DNA from: Kocuria carniphila
Lineage (GTDB): Bacteria; Actinomycetota; Actinomycetes; Actinomycetales; Micrococcaceae
Length of the DNA stretch: 64,000 nucleotides
Assembly: GCF_004136555.1 (NCBI RefSeq)
Contig: NZ_NOIT01000005.1
Span: forward strand, 1 to 64,000
Reading direction: 5' to 3'
Part shown: positions 41,831 through 49,700 of the stretch, one piece after another
Layout: every line of letters starts with the position of its first letter
Numbering within the stretch: the first letter of the stretch is position 1
The notes under the pieces: generated by a model
The model's input: the letters and a program-made list of their open reading frames with translations, nothing else
What the model was told of the DNA's origin: nothing
Database searches by the model: none
Made by a program: the position numbers and the translations under genes

Positions 41831-43894
41831 ATGGCCACTGCGATGTTTCGGCGATTCAGGACCTGGTTGTTCAACGACCAGCCGGATCCGGCCGCCTATC
41901 ACGGGCCGCATCAGCGCCCGCGCGAGAGCACCCGGACCCGTCCGTGGTGGGCCGTGATGTGTCTGTCCGGTGTCGACTACTTCTCCACGCTGGGCTATCA
42001 GCCCGGCATCGCAGCGGTCGCGGCGGGTTCGCTGGCGCCCATCGCCACGTTGGTTCTGGTGCTCGTGACCCTGTGCGGCGCGCTCCCGGTGTATCGGTGG
42101 GTGGCTGCGGTCAGCCCTCACGGCGCGGGGTCCATCCGCATGCTGGAGAAACTGCTCCCGCGGTGGAACGGGAAAATTGCCGTCCTGGTGCTCCTGGGCT
42201 TTGCGTGCACGGACTTCATGATCACCATCACCCTGTCATCCGCGGACGCCGCAACCCACCTGGTGGACAACCCCGTGATGCCGATGCACGGCACCGGTGC
42301 CAAGCTGTGGATCACGTTCGGGCTGATCACGCTCCTCGCGGCGGTGTTCCTCAAGGGATTTCGCGAGGCCATTGCCTTGGCCGTGTTCCTAGTCCCGATC
42401 TATCTGGCCCTCAACATGGCGGTGATGGTCGTGGGGTTTCAGCAGATTTTGGCCCACCCGGAGTTCCTCGCCGGATGGACCACCGCGCTGACCACCCAGC
42501 ACTCCAATCCCTGGATGGCCCTGCTCCTGACGATCGTGGTCTTCCCGAAACTCGCCCTGGGCATGTCCGGCTACGAGACCGGGGTGTCCGTCATGACACA
42601 GATCCACCCGGGATCCACCGCCGGCGGCGGCAGCGCTACCAAGGCCGCGCATGACGTCGTCGACGGCGCCGACCCCAGCGACACGACACAGTCGGCCGGC
42701 CGCGGTCGCGACCACCCCGGCAAAGCTGACCATCACAGTGTCGCGGGCAAGCACGGTGCCGTTGCCGGACGCATCCGAGGTGCCCGCAAGATGCTCACGC
42801 TGGCCGCCGCAATCATGGCCGTGATGCTCCTGTGCTCATCCATGGTCACCACGCTGCTGATTCCGCCGCAGGAATTCGCCGCCGGTGGCGAGGCAAACGG
42901 GCGCGCGCTGGCCTACGTGGCGCACGAGTACATGGGACCGGTTTTCGGCAGCGCCTACGACCTGTCCACCATCTTGATCCTGTGGTTCGCCGGGGCCTCC
43001 GCACTGGCCGGAATGTTGAACCTTGTACCCCGCTACCTGCCCCGTTACGGCATGGCTCCGGAGTGGACTCGCGCCGTGCGTCCGTTGATTCTGGTCTTCA
43101 CGCTGGTGGCCTTCATCATCACGTGGATCTTCGACGCGGACGTGGATGCCCAGGGCGGCGCCTATGCGACCGGGGTGTTGGTGCTCATGACCTCCGCGGC
43201 GCTGGCGGTGACACTGTCCGCGAGACATCACGGGCGGCCGCGCCTCGCGTGGGGGTACGGACTGGTCACCGCGGTTTTCCTCTACACAACCATCGCCAAC
43301 GTGGTGGAGCGCCCGGACGGCATCAAGATCGCGGCGGTCTTCGTGGTCTGCATTCTGGTGATTTCCTTCGCGTCCCGCGTGTGGCGCGCCTCGGAACTGC
43401 GCATCACGGATCTGCGGGCCGATTCTGCCTTGCGCGCCTCGATGGTCACGGCACAGGGCCACGCCATCCAGCTGATCCCGCACAATCCCGACCCCTCCGA
43501 CGCTGACGAGGACTACCGGGAGAAACTGATGACCGAGCGCCTGTCCCACGCCCTGGTGGAGGATGCGGACGTGTGGTTCGTGGAGGTCAAACTGCGGGAT
43601 CCGTCCGATTTCTCCGACAAGGTGTCCTTGGTTTCGCGCACCGTAGGCTCACACCGAGTCATCCACGTGGACGGTTCCTCGGTCCCCACGTGCCTGGCGG
43701 GGGTGGCGTTGTGGATCCGTGACGAGACGGGCGTGCCACCGGATCTCTACCTCGAGTGGTCGTCAGGTTCACCCATCCGCAACTATCTCAGGTTCCTGCT
43801 CTGGGGCCAGGGCCAGACGGCGTCCATGGTCCACGAGATCTTGCGTCGCGCCGTGCCCGACGACGCCGCTCGCCCCGTTGTCCACGTGATGTAA
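41831..43894 (+). CDS. Large APC-superfamily permease with cytosolic C-terminal domain
   Basis: 687 residues. A soluble N-terminus is followed by about 12 membrane helices, opening with WWAVMCLSGVDYFSTLGYQPGIAAVAAGSLAP, an APC-type first helix. A hydrophilic loop of about 60 residues rich in Gly/Ala/His/Asp interrupts the helices (about residues 255-315). The last 150 residues form a soluble domain. The size and shape recall KimA/YdaO-type potassium importers, but the substrate is not proven and an amino-acid role remains open. ATG 41831 has GGAGG six bases upstream; the frame extends further but without a ribosome binding site. The 3' end codes for DDAAR with an exact 13-mer repeat. Confidence 0.82.
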   Translation: MATAMFRRFRTWLFNDQPDPAAYHGPHQRPRESTRTRPWWAVMCLSGVDYFSTLGYQPGIAAVAAGSLAPIATLVLVLVTLCGALPVYRWVAAVSPHGAGSIRMLEKLLPRWNGKIAVLVLLGFACTDFMITITLSSADAATHLVDNPVMPMHGTGAKLWITFGLITLLAAVFLKGFREAIALAVFLVPIYLALNMAVMVVGFQQILAHPEFLAGWTTALTTQHSNPWMALLLTIVVFPKLALGMSGYETGVSVMTQIHPGSTAGGGSATKAAHDVVDGADPSDTTQSAGRGRDHPGKADHHSVAGKHGAVAGRIRGARKMLTLAAAIMAVMLLCSSMVTTLLIPPQEFAAGGEANGRALAYVAHEYMGPVFGSAYDLSTILILWFAGASALAGMLNLVPRYLPRYGMAPEWTRAVRPLILVFTLVAFIITWIFDADVDAQGGAYATGVLVLMTSAALAVTLSARHHGRPRLAWGYGLVTAVFLYTTIANVVERPDGIKIAAVFVVCILVISFASRVWRASELRITDLRADSALRASMVTAQGHAIQLIPHNPDPSDADEDYREKLMTERLSHALVEDADVWFVEVKLRDPSDFSDKVSLVSRTVGSHRVIHVDGSSVPTCLAGVALWIRDETGVPPDLYLEWSSGSPIRNYLRFLLWGQGQTASMVHEILRRAVPDDAARPVVHVM

Positions 43895-43969
43895 CGTGAC
43901 GCGCGTGGTCTCGATCCCTCGGTCATCGGCAGTCGCTGATACCCCTCTTCTTGTCCGTGGTGAGCGCAT

Positions 43970-44671
43970 ATGACCATCCAGGAATATTTGGTCTCCACCC
44001 TGACCACCGCGGCGGGCGGCTTCGATCCCGCACCCATGCTCATCATGGCCGCCGCGTTGGGTGCCGGTGTGCGGCGTCGGCATGTTTTGGGTGCCACCAC
44101 GTTGCTGCTGGGCGGCACGGCGCTCTGGGGTTTCGCGCTCACGCAATGGGTGGGGCGGCAATTGCTCGACATCCACTGGCACGAACTGGTCAGACAGGGC
44201 ACCACGGCAGCGTGGATCGAACTCTCCCTGGGGTTGGCCCTTGCCGGTTATGTCGTGCTCAGAGTTCTTCGAGCGTCGCGTGACCGGGCGGAGGCTCGCG
44301 ACGAGGATCGTGACATCGAGAAGCCCCGCTCAGCGTGGGGCCTGTACATCACTGCCGCGGTGTTCGTGGCCATTGTGATCTTCGATGTGCCGTTCGATCT
44401 GTTCGTGGCAGCGTCTGCGACCCAGGCTGCACCCGTCGCTGGAGCGGGCTGGGTGGCGTGGGCGCTCATCAGTCAGTTCCCGTTGACGTTGCTTGCCGTG
44501 GTGACGTTGGTCGGTCGGCAGCGCGGCGTGGCCGACACCATGACGCGGTGGTGGCGGGTCATCCAGCCCTATGCGTCGGTGGCCGTCACGGTGGCGCTGG
44601 CTCTCGCCGCACTGCTGTTGCTCATCGACTCGACGAAACTACTGGTGTTCGGCCAGTTCCTGGTTCCGTAA
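43970..44671 (+). CDS. Six-TM membrane protein, LysE/GAP-like
   Basis: 233 residues with six hydrophobic segments in a three-plus-three pattern and a charged central loop (RASRDRAEARDEDRDIEKPRS). The start GGFDPAPMLIMAAALGAGVRRRHVLGATTLLLGGTALWG recalls LysE/GAP-type exporters (a Pro in helix 1 and a short basic loop), but the match is weak. The function is unknown. The last 50 bp overlap the convergent MFS gene. The ribosome binding site is poor; it may be coupled to the permease 75 bp upstream. Confidence 0.7.
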   Translation: MTIQEYLVSTLTTAAGGFDPAPMLIMAAALGAGVRRRHVLGATTLLLGGTALWGFALTQWVGRQLLDIHWHELVRQGTTAAWIELSLGLALAGYVVLRVLRASRDRAEARDEDRDIEKPRSAWGLYITAAVFVAIVIFDVPFDLFVAASATQAAPVAGAGWVAWALISQFPLTLLAVVTLVGRQRGVADTMTRWWRVIQPYASVAVTVALALAALLLLIDSTKLLVFGQFLVP

Positions 44672-45899
44672 TTTCCATTTCGACCGTGGTCCGGTGACGG
44701 CGCGCCAAGCCCTTCTGCCGTTTGGCCCCGTAGAGGGCGAGGAGCCCACCCACGATCACCAGGACGAACGCGACGAGTGCCGGCGAGCGGTAGCCGAAGC
44801 CCGCGGAAATTACCGCGCCACCCAGGACCGCGCCAATGGAGTTGGCCACGTTGAAGGCCGAGTGATTCAACGAGGCACCCAGCAACCGTGCTTCCCCGGC
44901 GGCGTCGATGAGCCAGCTCTGAATGGACGGCATGACGAATGAGTTGGCCAGACCCATGGCCAGTCCCGCCACGAAGATTCCCACAGGGTTGCCCACGAGT
45001 GCCCACACAGCCAGCATCACCAGGGCGAGCATCGGGAACCCGATGATCATGGATTGCTTGGGATAGCGGTCCGCGCTGATGCCGCCGGCGATATTGCCCA
45101 CGGTCATGCCGATACCCACGGTGGCCAGTAACCACGGCACAGCCCCGCCGGGTAGGTATGCGAGTTCGCGACTCATCTGGGTGAGGTAACTGAAGATCGC
45201 GAAGAACCCACCGAAACCGATCGCGGCAACACCCATGACGATCCACACCTGCCCGTAGCGCAGTGCGGACATTTCTCCCCTGCGGCTGGACCCGGCAATG
45301 GGCCGCTGAGAGGGGACCGTGAACCACAGGGCAGCCACGGTCACCAGGAACACCACGGCCACGGCAACGTACGCCGCGCGCCAGCCATAAGCCTGACCCA
45401 GCGCGGTCATGGTGGGAACGCCCACCACATTGGCCACCGTGAGTCCGGACAGCGCGAGCGCCACACCCTTGGCCTGGTTGCCGGGGCCCATGACGTCCGC
45501 GGCGACCAGCGATGCCAGGCCGAAGTACGCACCGTGCGGCAGGCCCGCCAGGAAACGCATGACCATGAGGGTTTCGAATTCCGGCGCCACTGCAGAGGCC
45601 ACGTTGCCCACCAACAGGGCCACCGCCATGACGAGAAGCATGGTGGTCCGGGACGCGCGAGCCACCAGAACAGAGATCAGTGGTGCGCCCACCACGACAC
45701 CCAGGGCGTAGGCGCTGATCAACCAGCCCGCTTGGGCAATGCCCTGCTCGGGTGAGGCCGTGTACGTCTCCCCCAACATGTCCTGTGCGATCTGAGGCAA
45801 CAAACCCATGGAGACGAACTCCGTACACCCGATACCAAATCCGCCCAGGGCAAGTGCGAACAGGGCGAACCTGCGGCGGGCGGGAGTCATCTCGGGCAT
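44622..45899 (-). CDS. MFS transporter, AraJ/YdhP-like drug or sugar efflux
   Basis: 425 residues, 12 membrane helices. FALFALALGGFGIGCTEFVSMGLLPQIAQDM and MRFLAGLPHGAYFGLASLVAADVMG are diagnostic of the AraJ/PbuE/CmlA branch of MFS efflux proteins. ATG 45899 has AAAGG upstream; the frame extension to 45935 is unsupported. The exported substrate is unknown. Its 3' end overlaps the GAP-like gene by 50 bp antisense. Confidence 0.87.
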   Translation of the reverse strand: MPEMTPARRRFALFALALGGFGIGCTEFVSMGLLPQIAQDMLGETYTASPEQGIAQAGWLISAYALGVVVGAPLISVLVARASRTTMLLVMAVALLVGNVASAVAPEFETLMVMRFLAGLPHGAYFGLASLVAADVMGPGNQAKGVALALSGLTVANVVGVPTMTALGQAYGWRAAYVAVAVVFLVTVAALWFTVPSQRPIAGSSRRGEMSALRYGQVWIVMGVAAIGFGGFFAIFSYLTQMSRELAYLPGGAVPWLLATVGIGMTVGNIAGGISADRYPKQSMIIGFPMLALVMLAVWALVGNPVGIFVAGLAMGLANSFVMPSIQSWLIDAAGEARLLGASLNHSAFNVANSIGAVLGGAVISAGFGYRSPALVAFVLVIVGGLLALYGAKRQKGLARRHRTTVEMEITEPGTGRTPVVSSSR

Positions 45900-46033
45900 A
45901 CGGGCAGAACCTTTCGAGGGGTGGGTTTTGAGCACCGAGTATTGAGGTGCGTCTACAAGGGTGCCGGTTTTTGTTCGCCCCGTGAACTACTTGTGGTGCG
46001 ATTCACCAAGAATCAGGCGCTCTCCGAGACGAA

Positions 46034-46055
46034 AATAGTAAGCAGTATTACTATT
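46034..46055. promoter_or_regulatory. Perfect inverted repeat AATAGTAA-n6-TTACTATT
   Basis: Perfect 8-bp arms in an AT-rich island 90 bp before the SDR gene and 135 bp before the divergent MFS exporter. This is the size and form of a TetR/MarR-type operator and it could control both genes. No regulator gene is present in the window near it. Confidence 0.5.
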
Positions 46056-46144
46056 GGCATCATCACATTCAGAGCGGTCATGGCCCAGTTCAATGCTTAG
46101 GCCGTTCGAAGCCTGTCACCAGGCGAACTCCTTGGAGGAGTCTC

Positions 46145-46979
46145 ATGAGCGCCCTAATGCTGGACAAGAAAAATGCTGTGATCTACGGAGGTGGTGGCGC
46201 TATTGGCGGTGCCATCGCACGAGTATTCGCCCGGGAAGGAGCGAGAGTCTTTCTCGCCGGTCGCACGCAATCCAAACTTGACGCTGTGGCCAGCGACATT
46301 GCCGCGGTAGGCGGTGCTGTCGAGACGGCCCAGGTGGATGTCTTGGATCCACAAGCCGTTAACGCGCACGCTGATGCCATTGCGGCTACGGCCGGGCGCC
46401 TCGACATTGCGGTCAACGCCGTGAGCATCATGCACGATCAAGGAAAAGTGCTGGCCGAACTCTCGGTTGAAGAATTCATGCATCCGATCGATGACTTCCT
46501 GAAGGCCAGCTTCATCACGAGCCAAGCTGTGGCACGCCACATGGGTGGCGACCGCCCCGGTGTCATCATTTCTCTGTCGGAACCCGGAGCCAAGCTGACG
46601 GTCGGCGGAATCCTGGGCCACGGCGTGAGCGCCGCCGGGAAGGAGGCCTTCTCTCGCCTGTTGGCCGCGGAGCTGGCACCCCGCAACATCCGGGTCGTGG
46701 ACATCCGGCCTCATGCCGTGACCGATGCGCCGGAGGCCGATTCCTACACCCAGGAACTCTTCAAACCGTTCGCCGAGTCGGGTGGGCAAACCGTTCGCCG
46801 AGTCGGGTGGGCAAACCGTCCGGCAGTTCCTGGACGACGGCATGGCGCAAGCTACGCTGCTGAAAAGGCTGCCCACGCTCTCCGACGTTGCGGAGACAGC
46901 CGCGTTCCTGGCCTCTGATCGTGCGGGAGCCATCACCGGAACGGTCGTCAATCTGACGGGCGGGGCAATTGCGGACTGA
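46145..46979 (+). pseudogene. Short-chain dehydrogenase broken by a 25-bp tandem duplication
   Basis: An SDR starting at ATG 46145 with AGGAG upstream. The Rossmann motif is GGGGAIGGAIARVFAREGARVFLAGR. A 25-bp unit at 46763-46787 is repeated exactly at 46788-46812, followed by 7 more identical bases, and this shifts the frame by +1. Before it the frame reads to ...QELFKPFAESGGQTV; after it the old frame gives nonsense ending at 46918, while the +1 frame continues properly as RQFLDDGMAQATLLKRL and the usual SDR end GAITGTVVNLTGGAIAD, stop at 46979. The catalytic YxxxK is also atypical: the segment around Lys is GVSAAGK with no Tyr four residues before it. Confidence 0.9.
46763..46819 (+). repeat. 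25-bp exact tandem repeat, 2.3 copies
   Basis: Units 46763-46787 and 46788-46812 are identical, plus AAACCGT at 46813-46819. An ancestral CAAACCGT...CAAACCGT direct repeat 25 bp apart explains slippage. Loss of one unit would restore the SDR frame. Confidence 0.95.
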
Positions 46980-47009
46980 ACGTGTAATTCTCCCCAGCCC
47001 GTGTACGAA

Positions 47010-47154
47010 AGTTATCCACAGGTGTGGAGAACATTGTGCATATCCCGAACAACATGTACTCCACAGGGCTCCCAGAGCCTGGTTTTCCGGTATCCACAGG
47101 GTTGTTCACAGCTGTGGAATTACATGTTTGTAAGTTGTTAACAGGTGTGGACAA
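47010..47154. other. DnaA-box cluster upstream of the rhomboid gene region
   Basis: Perfect TTATCCACA 47012-47020 inside the shared 19-mer (47010-47028), GTATCCACA 47090-47098, TTGTTCACA 47102-47110 and TGTGGACAA 47146-47154. It fills the gap between convergent stops of the SDR pseudogene and the rhomboid gene, so promoter control is unlikely. Confidence 0.65.
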
Positions 47155-47173
47155 CCCCTGTGGAGAACTCCGC

Positions 47174-47935
47174 TCAGCGACGCTTTCGCAGCCCCGGGAG
47201 CATCGTCAGCGACACGAGCGCGCCCACAATCAGTCCGCCCACGTGTGCCTGCCACGCGATACCACCCACCAAGAACCCGAAGGCCAGGTTGATCACGATG
47301 AGCACCACGATGGGCGTGATGTTGCGTTTGAAGTGGCGCATGAAGATGAACAGCGCACCGAACAGGCCGAAGACTCCACCGGAGGCCCCGATCACCAGCA
47401 TGTTTGGCTGACCCAAGAACAGGACACCCAGAGACCCTCCGAGCACGGACAGCACGAACAGGACCAGCATCCGCCAGGATCCGAGCAGGGGCTCGAGCAT
47501 CCGACCGAACAGGTAGAGCGTGTACATGTTCAACAGCAAGTGAATGGGTGATGGCATGGAGTGCACGAACCCGGAGGTGAGCATGCGCCACGGCTCGGAC
47601 GTGGTGAGCACCGGGGCGTATCCCAGAATGGACGCCAGGTTGTAGGGAGTGGTCGCGTAGACCAGCCATTGGACGCCCCACACGGCCACGCACAGTCCGA
47701 TGATGGTCCACGAGACCGGCATGCCGTCCCCGCGGCGTCGTCGTTGAATCCCGGGACCGCCGCGTCGCTCAGGCTGCTGCGGGCCGCGGGTCGGGTCATG
47801 CTGACCGGACGGGTGCTGCCCACCGGGACCACCTTGAGGACCCGAGATGTACTGGCCGTACTGCGGGGCAGGAACGGGCCGATCGCCCCACGGGTCTTGC
47901 CGGTCGTTGGGGTCCTCTTGAGGATTCTCGTTCAT
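47174..47935 (-). CDS. Rhomboid family intramembrane serine protease
   Basis: 253 residues. A Pro/Gln/Gly-rich cytosolic N-terminus of about 75 residues is followed by six membrane helices. Catalytic Ser is in GASGGVFGLFGALF and catalytic His in AWQAHVGGLIVG; HLLLNMYTLYLFGRMLEPLLG carries the conserved HxxxN-like helix 2. It cleaves membrane proteins within the bilayer; targets are unknown. ATG 47935 with GGGAGC upstream is chosen; longer frames to 47962 and 47980 would run into the upstream terminator. Confidence 0.93.
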   Translation of the reverse strand: MNENPQEDPNDRQDPWGDRPVPAPQYGQYISGPQGGPGGQHPSGQHDPTRGPQQPERRGGPGIQRRRRGDGMPVSWTIIGLCVAVWGVQWLVYATTPYNLASILGYAPVLTTSEPWRMLTSGFVHSMPSPIHLLLNMYTLYLFGRMLEPLLGSWRMLVLFVLSVLGGSLGVLFLGQPNMLVIGASGGVFGLFGALFIFMRHFKRNITPIVVLIVINLAFGFLVGGIAWQAHVGGLIVGALVSLTMLPGLRKRR

Positions 47936-47969
47936 GTCTGCTCCCGTATATTCACTGGTCATAGCTACA

Positions 47970-48002
47970 ACAAAGCCCACCCGATCAACGGGTGGGCTTT
48001 GT
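47970..48002 (-). terminator. Terminator of the cyclophilin gene
   Basis: ACAAAGCCCACCCG-atcaa-CGGGTGGGCTTTGT, 14-bp perfect arms, 21 bp after the cyclophilin stop on the minus strand. Confidence 0.8.
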
Positions 48003-48022
48003 CTACGAAAAGACTATCGAGG

Positions 48023-48565
48023 TCAGAGCTGCTCGATATCGATGGAGGTGATCACGGCATCCTCCACGGGGCGGTCCTGACCGCCGGTACGAACGTTGTT
48101 GAGCTCGTCAACGACCTTCTTGGAATCCTCATCCACAACCTCACCGAAGATGGTGTGCTTGCCCTGCAGCCAGGTGGTGGGTGCGGTGGTGATGAAGAAC
48201 TGGGAGCCGTTGGTGCCGCGACCGTTACGCAGACCCGCGTTGGCCATGGCCAACATGTACGGAGCGTTGAAGTTGAGTTCCGGGTGGATCTCGTCATCGA
48301 AGTTGTAACCGGGGCCGCCGATGCCCTGGCCCAGCGGGTCACCGCCCTGGATCATGAAGTCCTTGATGATGCGGTGGAACACGACGTCCTTGTAGAGGGG
48401 ACCGTTCTGCTTCTCACCCGTGCGGGGATCGGCCCATTCCTGGGTTCCGTCCGACAGGCCGACGAAGTTCTTCACGGTCTTGGGTGCGTGGTTACCGAAG
48501 AGGTCCACCACAATGTCGCCGTGGTTGGTGTGGATGGTCGCCTTGTGCGTGGCAATAGCAGTCAT
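48023..48565 (-). CDS. ppiA: Peptidyl-prolyl cis-trans isomerase, cyclophilin type
   Basis: 180 residues. The cyclophilin core is clear: FHRIIKDFMIQGGDPLGQGIGGPGY (active-site Arg, Phe, Gln) and ANAGLRNGRGTNGSQFFITTAPTTWLQGKHTIFGEV. No signal peptide is present, so it is a cytosolic folding catalyst. It is monocistronic with a good terminator. The placement near rhomboid and gyrase genes is usual in Actinobacteria close to oriC. Confidence 0.95.
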   Translation of the reverse strand: MTAIATHKATIHTNHGDIVVDLFGNHAPKTVKNFVGLSDGTQEWADPRTGEKQNGPLYKDVVFHRIIKDFMIQGGDPLGQGIGGPGYNFDDEIHPELNFNAPYMLAMANAGLRNGRGTNGSQFFITTAPTTWLQGKHTIFGEVVDEDSKKVVDELNNVRTGGQDRPVEDAVITSIDIEQL

Positions 48566-48730
48566 GGTGTCATTGTGGCACGCTCCCCGGAGCGCGTCAG
48601 GGGCGCGGGGAGCCGTTCAGCGCACAGTGAAAAGCCCATGAATCCGCTGATTGAGCCCTCGTGAGCTACTAATAAGCCCGTATGCTGATTGTGGAGCTTT
48701 TTAATGTCACTACTTCAGGAGGGACACGTT

Positions 48731-49594
48731 ATGAGCTTGTTCAAGAGCAAGAGCCAGAAGAAGGCCAAGCTGGCGCAGAAGGGTGCCGAGGCAAAGGTCG
48801 TGGACGCCGGCGCATGGCTGTCCAACGAAATCGGTCACTTGGGGACCAAGCTGCAGCACGGTGTCGAGACGGGCGCATCCGCCCTGGCCACCGGTGTTCA
48901 GTCTTCCGGCCCGTACGTTCAGGAGGGCCTGGGTAAGGCTCAGGAACTGGGCGGCACCGTGAAGGCACGCAGCGAGAAGGCCGCCGCTGCCGGTGCAGCC
49001 ACCGCCGCACCGCTGGCCGCAAAGGCCGCAAAGAACACCGCCAAGGGTCGCGCTGCGGCTCAGGGCAAGTACGACGGCGCCGTGGCGGCTCTGGCCGCCA
49101 AGGTCGCCGATGCAGACACCTCGGATCAGTTCGACGCTCTGGTCACCAAGCTCACCGGTGACAAGAAGACCGTCAAGCGCATCCAGAAGGCTGCCCGCAA
49201 CTCCGCCAAGGAGTACGCCAAGAAGCAGAAGAAGGCTCAGGGCGGCAATAAGGGTCTGTTGATCCTCGGTTTGATCGCTGCCGGTGCCGTGGCCGGCGTT
49301 GCCGCATGGCGCGCTTCCCGCCCGGTCCAGGATCCCTGGAAGACCCCGGCCACCACGTCCCCGCGCGTGTCCGCTTCCCCGGTCAACAACTCCACCACCG
49401 TGGCCGCAGGCCAGGGTGCCAAGGTTGACGACATCAAGGATCCGACCGCTCCGGTGAACGATCAGGGCACCACTTCCCAGGCTGCTCACCGCGCATCTGA
49501 CGGCGCCAAGTCCGTCGCCGAGGATGCCAAGCAGACCGTCAACGAGGTCAAGGAACAGATCAAGGGTTCCAAGCCCGAGGACAACAACAAGTGA
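48731..49594 (+). CDS. Ala/Lys-rich protein with one membrane helix, unknown function
   Basis: 287 residues. Residues 1-180 are Ala/Lys/Gln-rich and helical, with repeated KAAKNTAKGRAAAQGKYDGA-like stretches. A single membrane helix (NKGLLILGLIAAGAVAGVAAW, about 183-203) follows, then the short motif RPVQDPWKTP and a Thr/Asp/Lys-rich disordered tail. The DPW motif after a membrane helix is common in actinobacterial proteins of unknown function beside ppiA. The strong AGGAGG ribosome binding site and highly optimised codons suggest high expression. Confidence 0.7.
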   Translation: MSLFKSKSQKKAKLAQKGAEAKVVDAGAWLSNEIGHLGTKLQHGVETGASALATGVQSSGPYVQEGLGKAQELGGTVKARSEKAAAAGAATAAPLAAKAAKNTAKGRAAAQGKYDGAVAALAAKVADADTSDQFDALVTKLTGDKKTVKRIQKAARNSAKEYAKKQKKAQGGNKGLLILGLIAAGAVAGVAAWRASRPVQDPWKTPATTSPRVSASPVNNSTTVAAGQGAKVDDIKDPTAPVNDQGTTSQAAHRASDGAKSVAEDAKQTVNEVKEQIKGSKPEDNNK

Positions 49595-49627
49595 TCTGAG
49601 CCAGCTCCGCGCTAGCTAGAAACACAG

Positions 49628-49667
49628 CGACGCCGCCGGGCCCCGAGAAGGGGCACCGGCGGCGTCG
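49628..49667. terminator. Bidirectional terminator between convergent genes
   Basis: CGACGCCGCCGG / CCGGCGGCGTCG, 12-bp perfect arms with an inner CCC/GGG stem, between stops at 49594 and 49701. The arm is a variant of the recurrent 13-mer theme. Confidence 0.75.
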
Positions 49668-49700
49668 GCGTTTAAGGCCGTGGGGCACGACCCGGTGTCG

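Noticed and set aside
46948-47154. Open frames inside the 47-kb DnaA-box cluster
   Set aside because: They lack ribosome binding sites and domains; the region is explained by repeated DnaA-box-like words.
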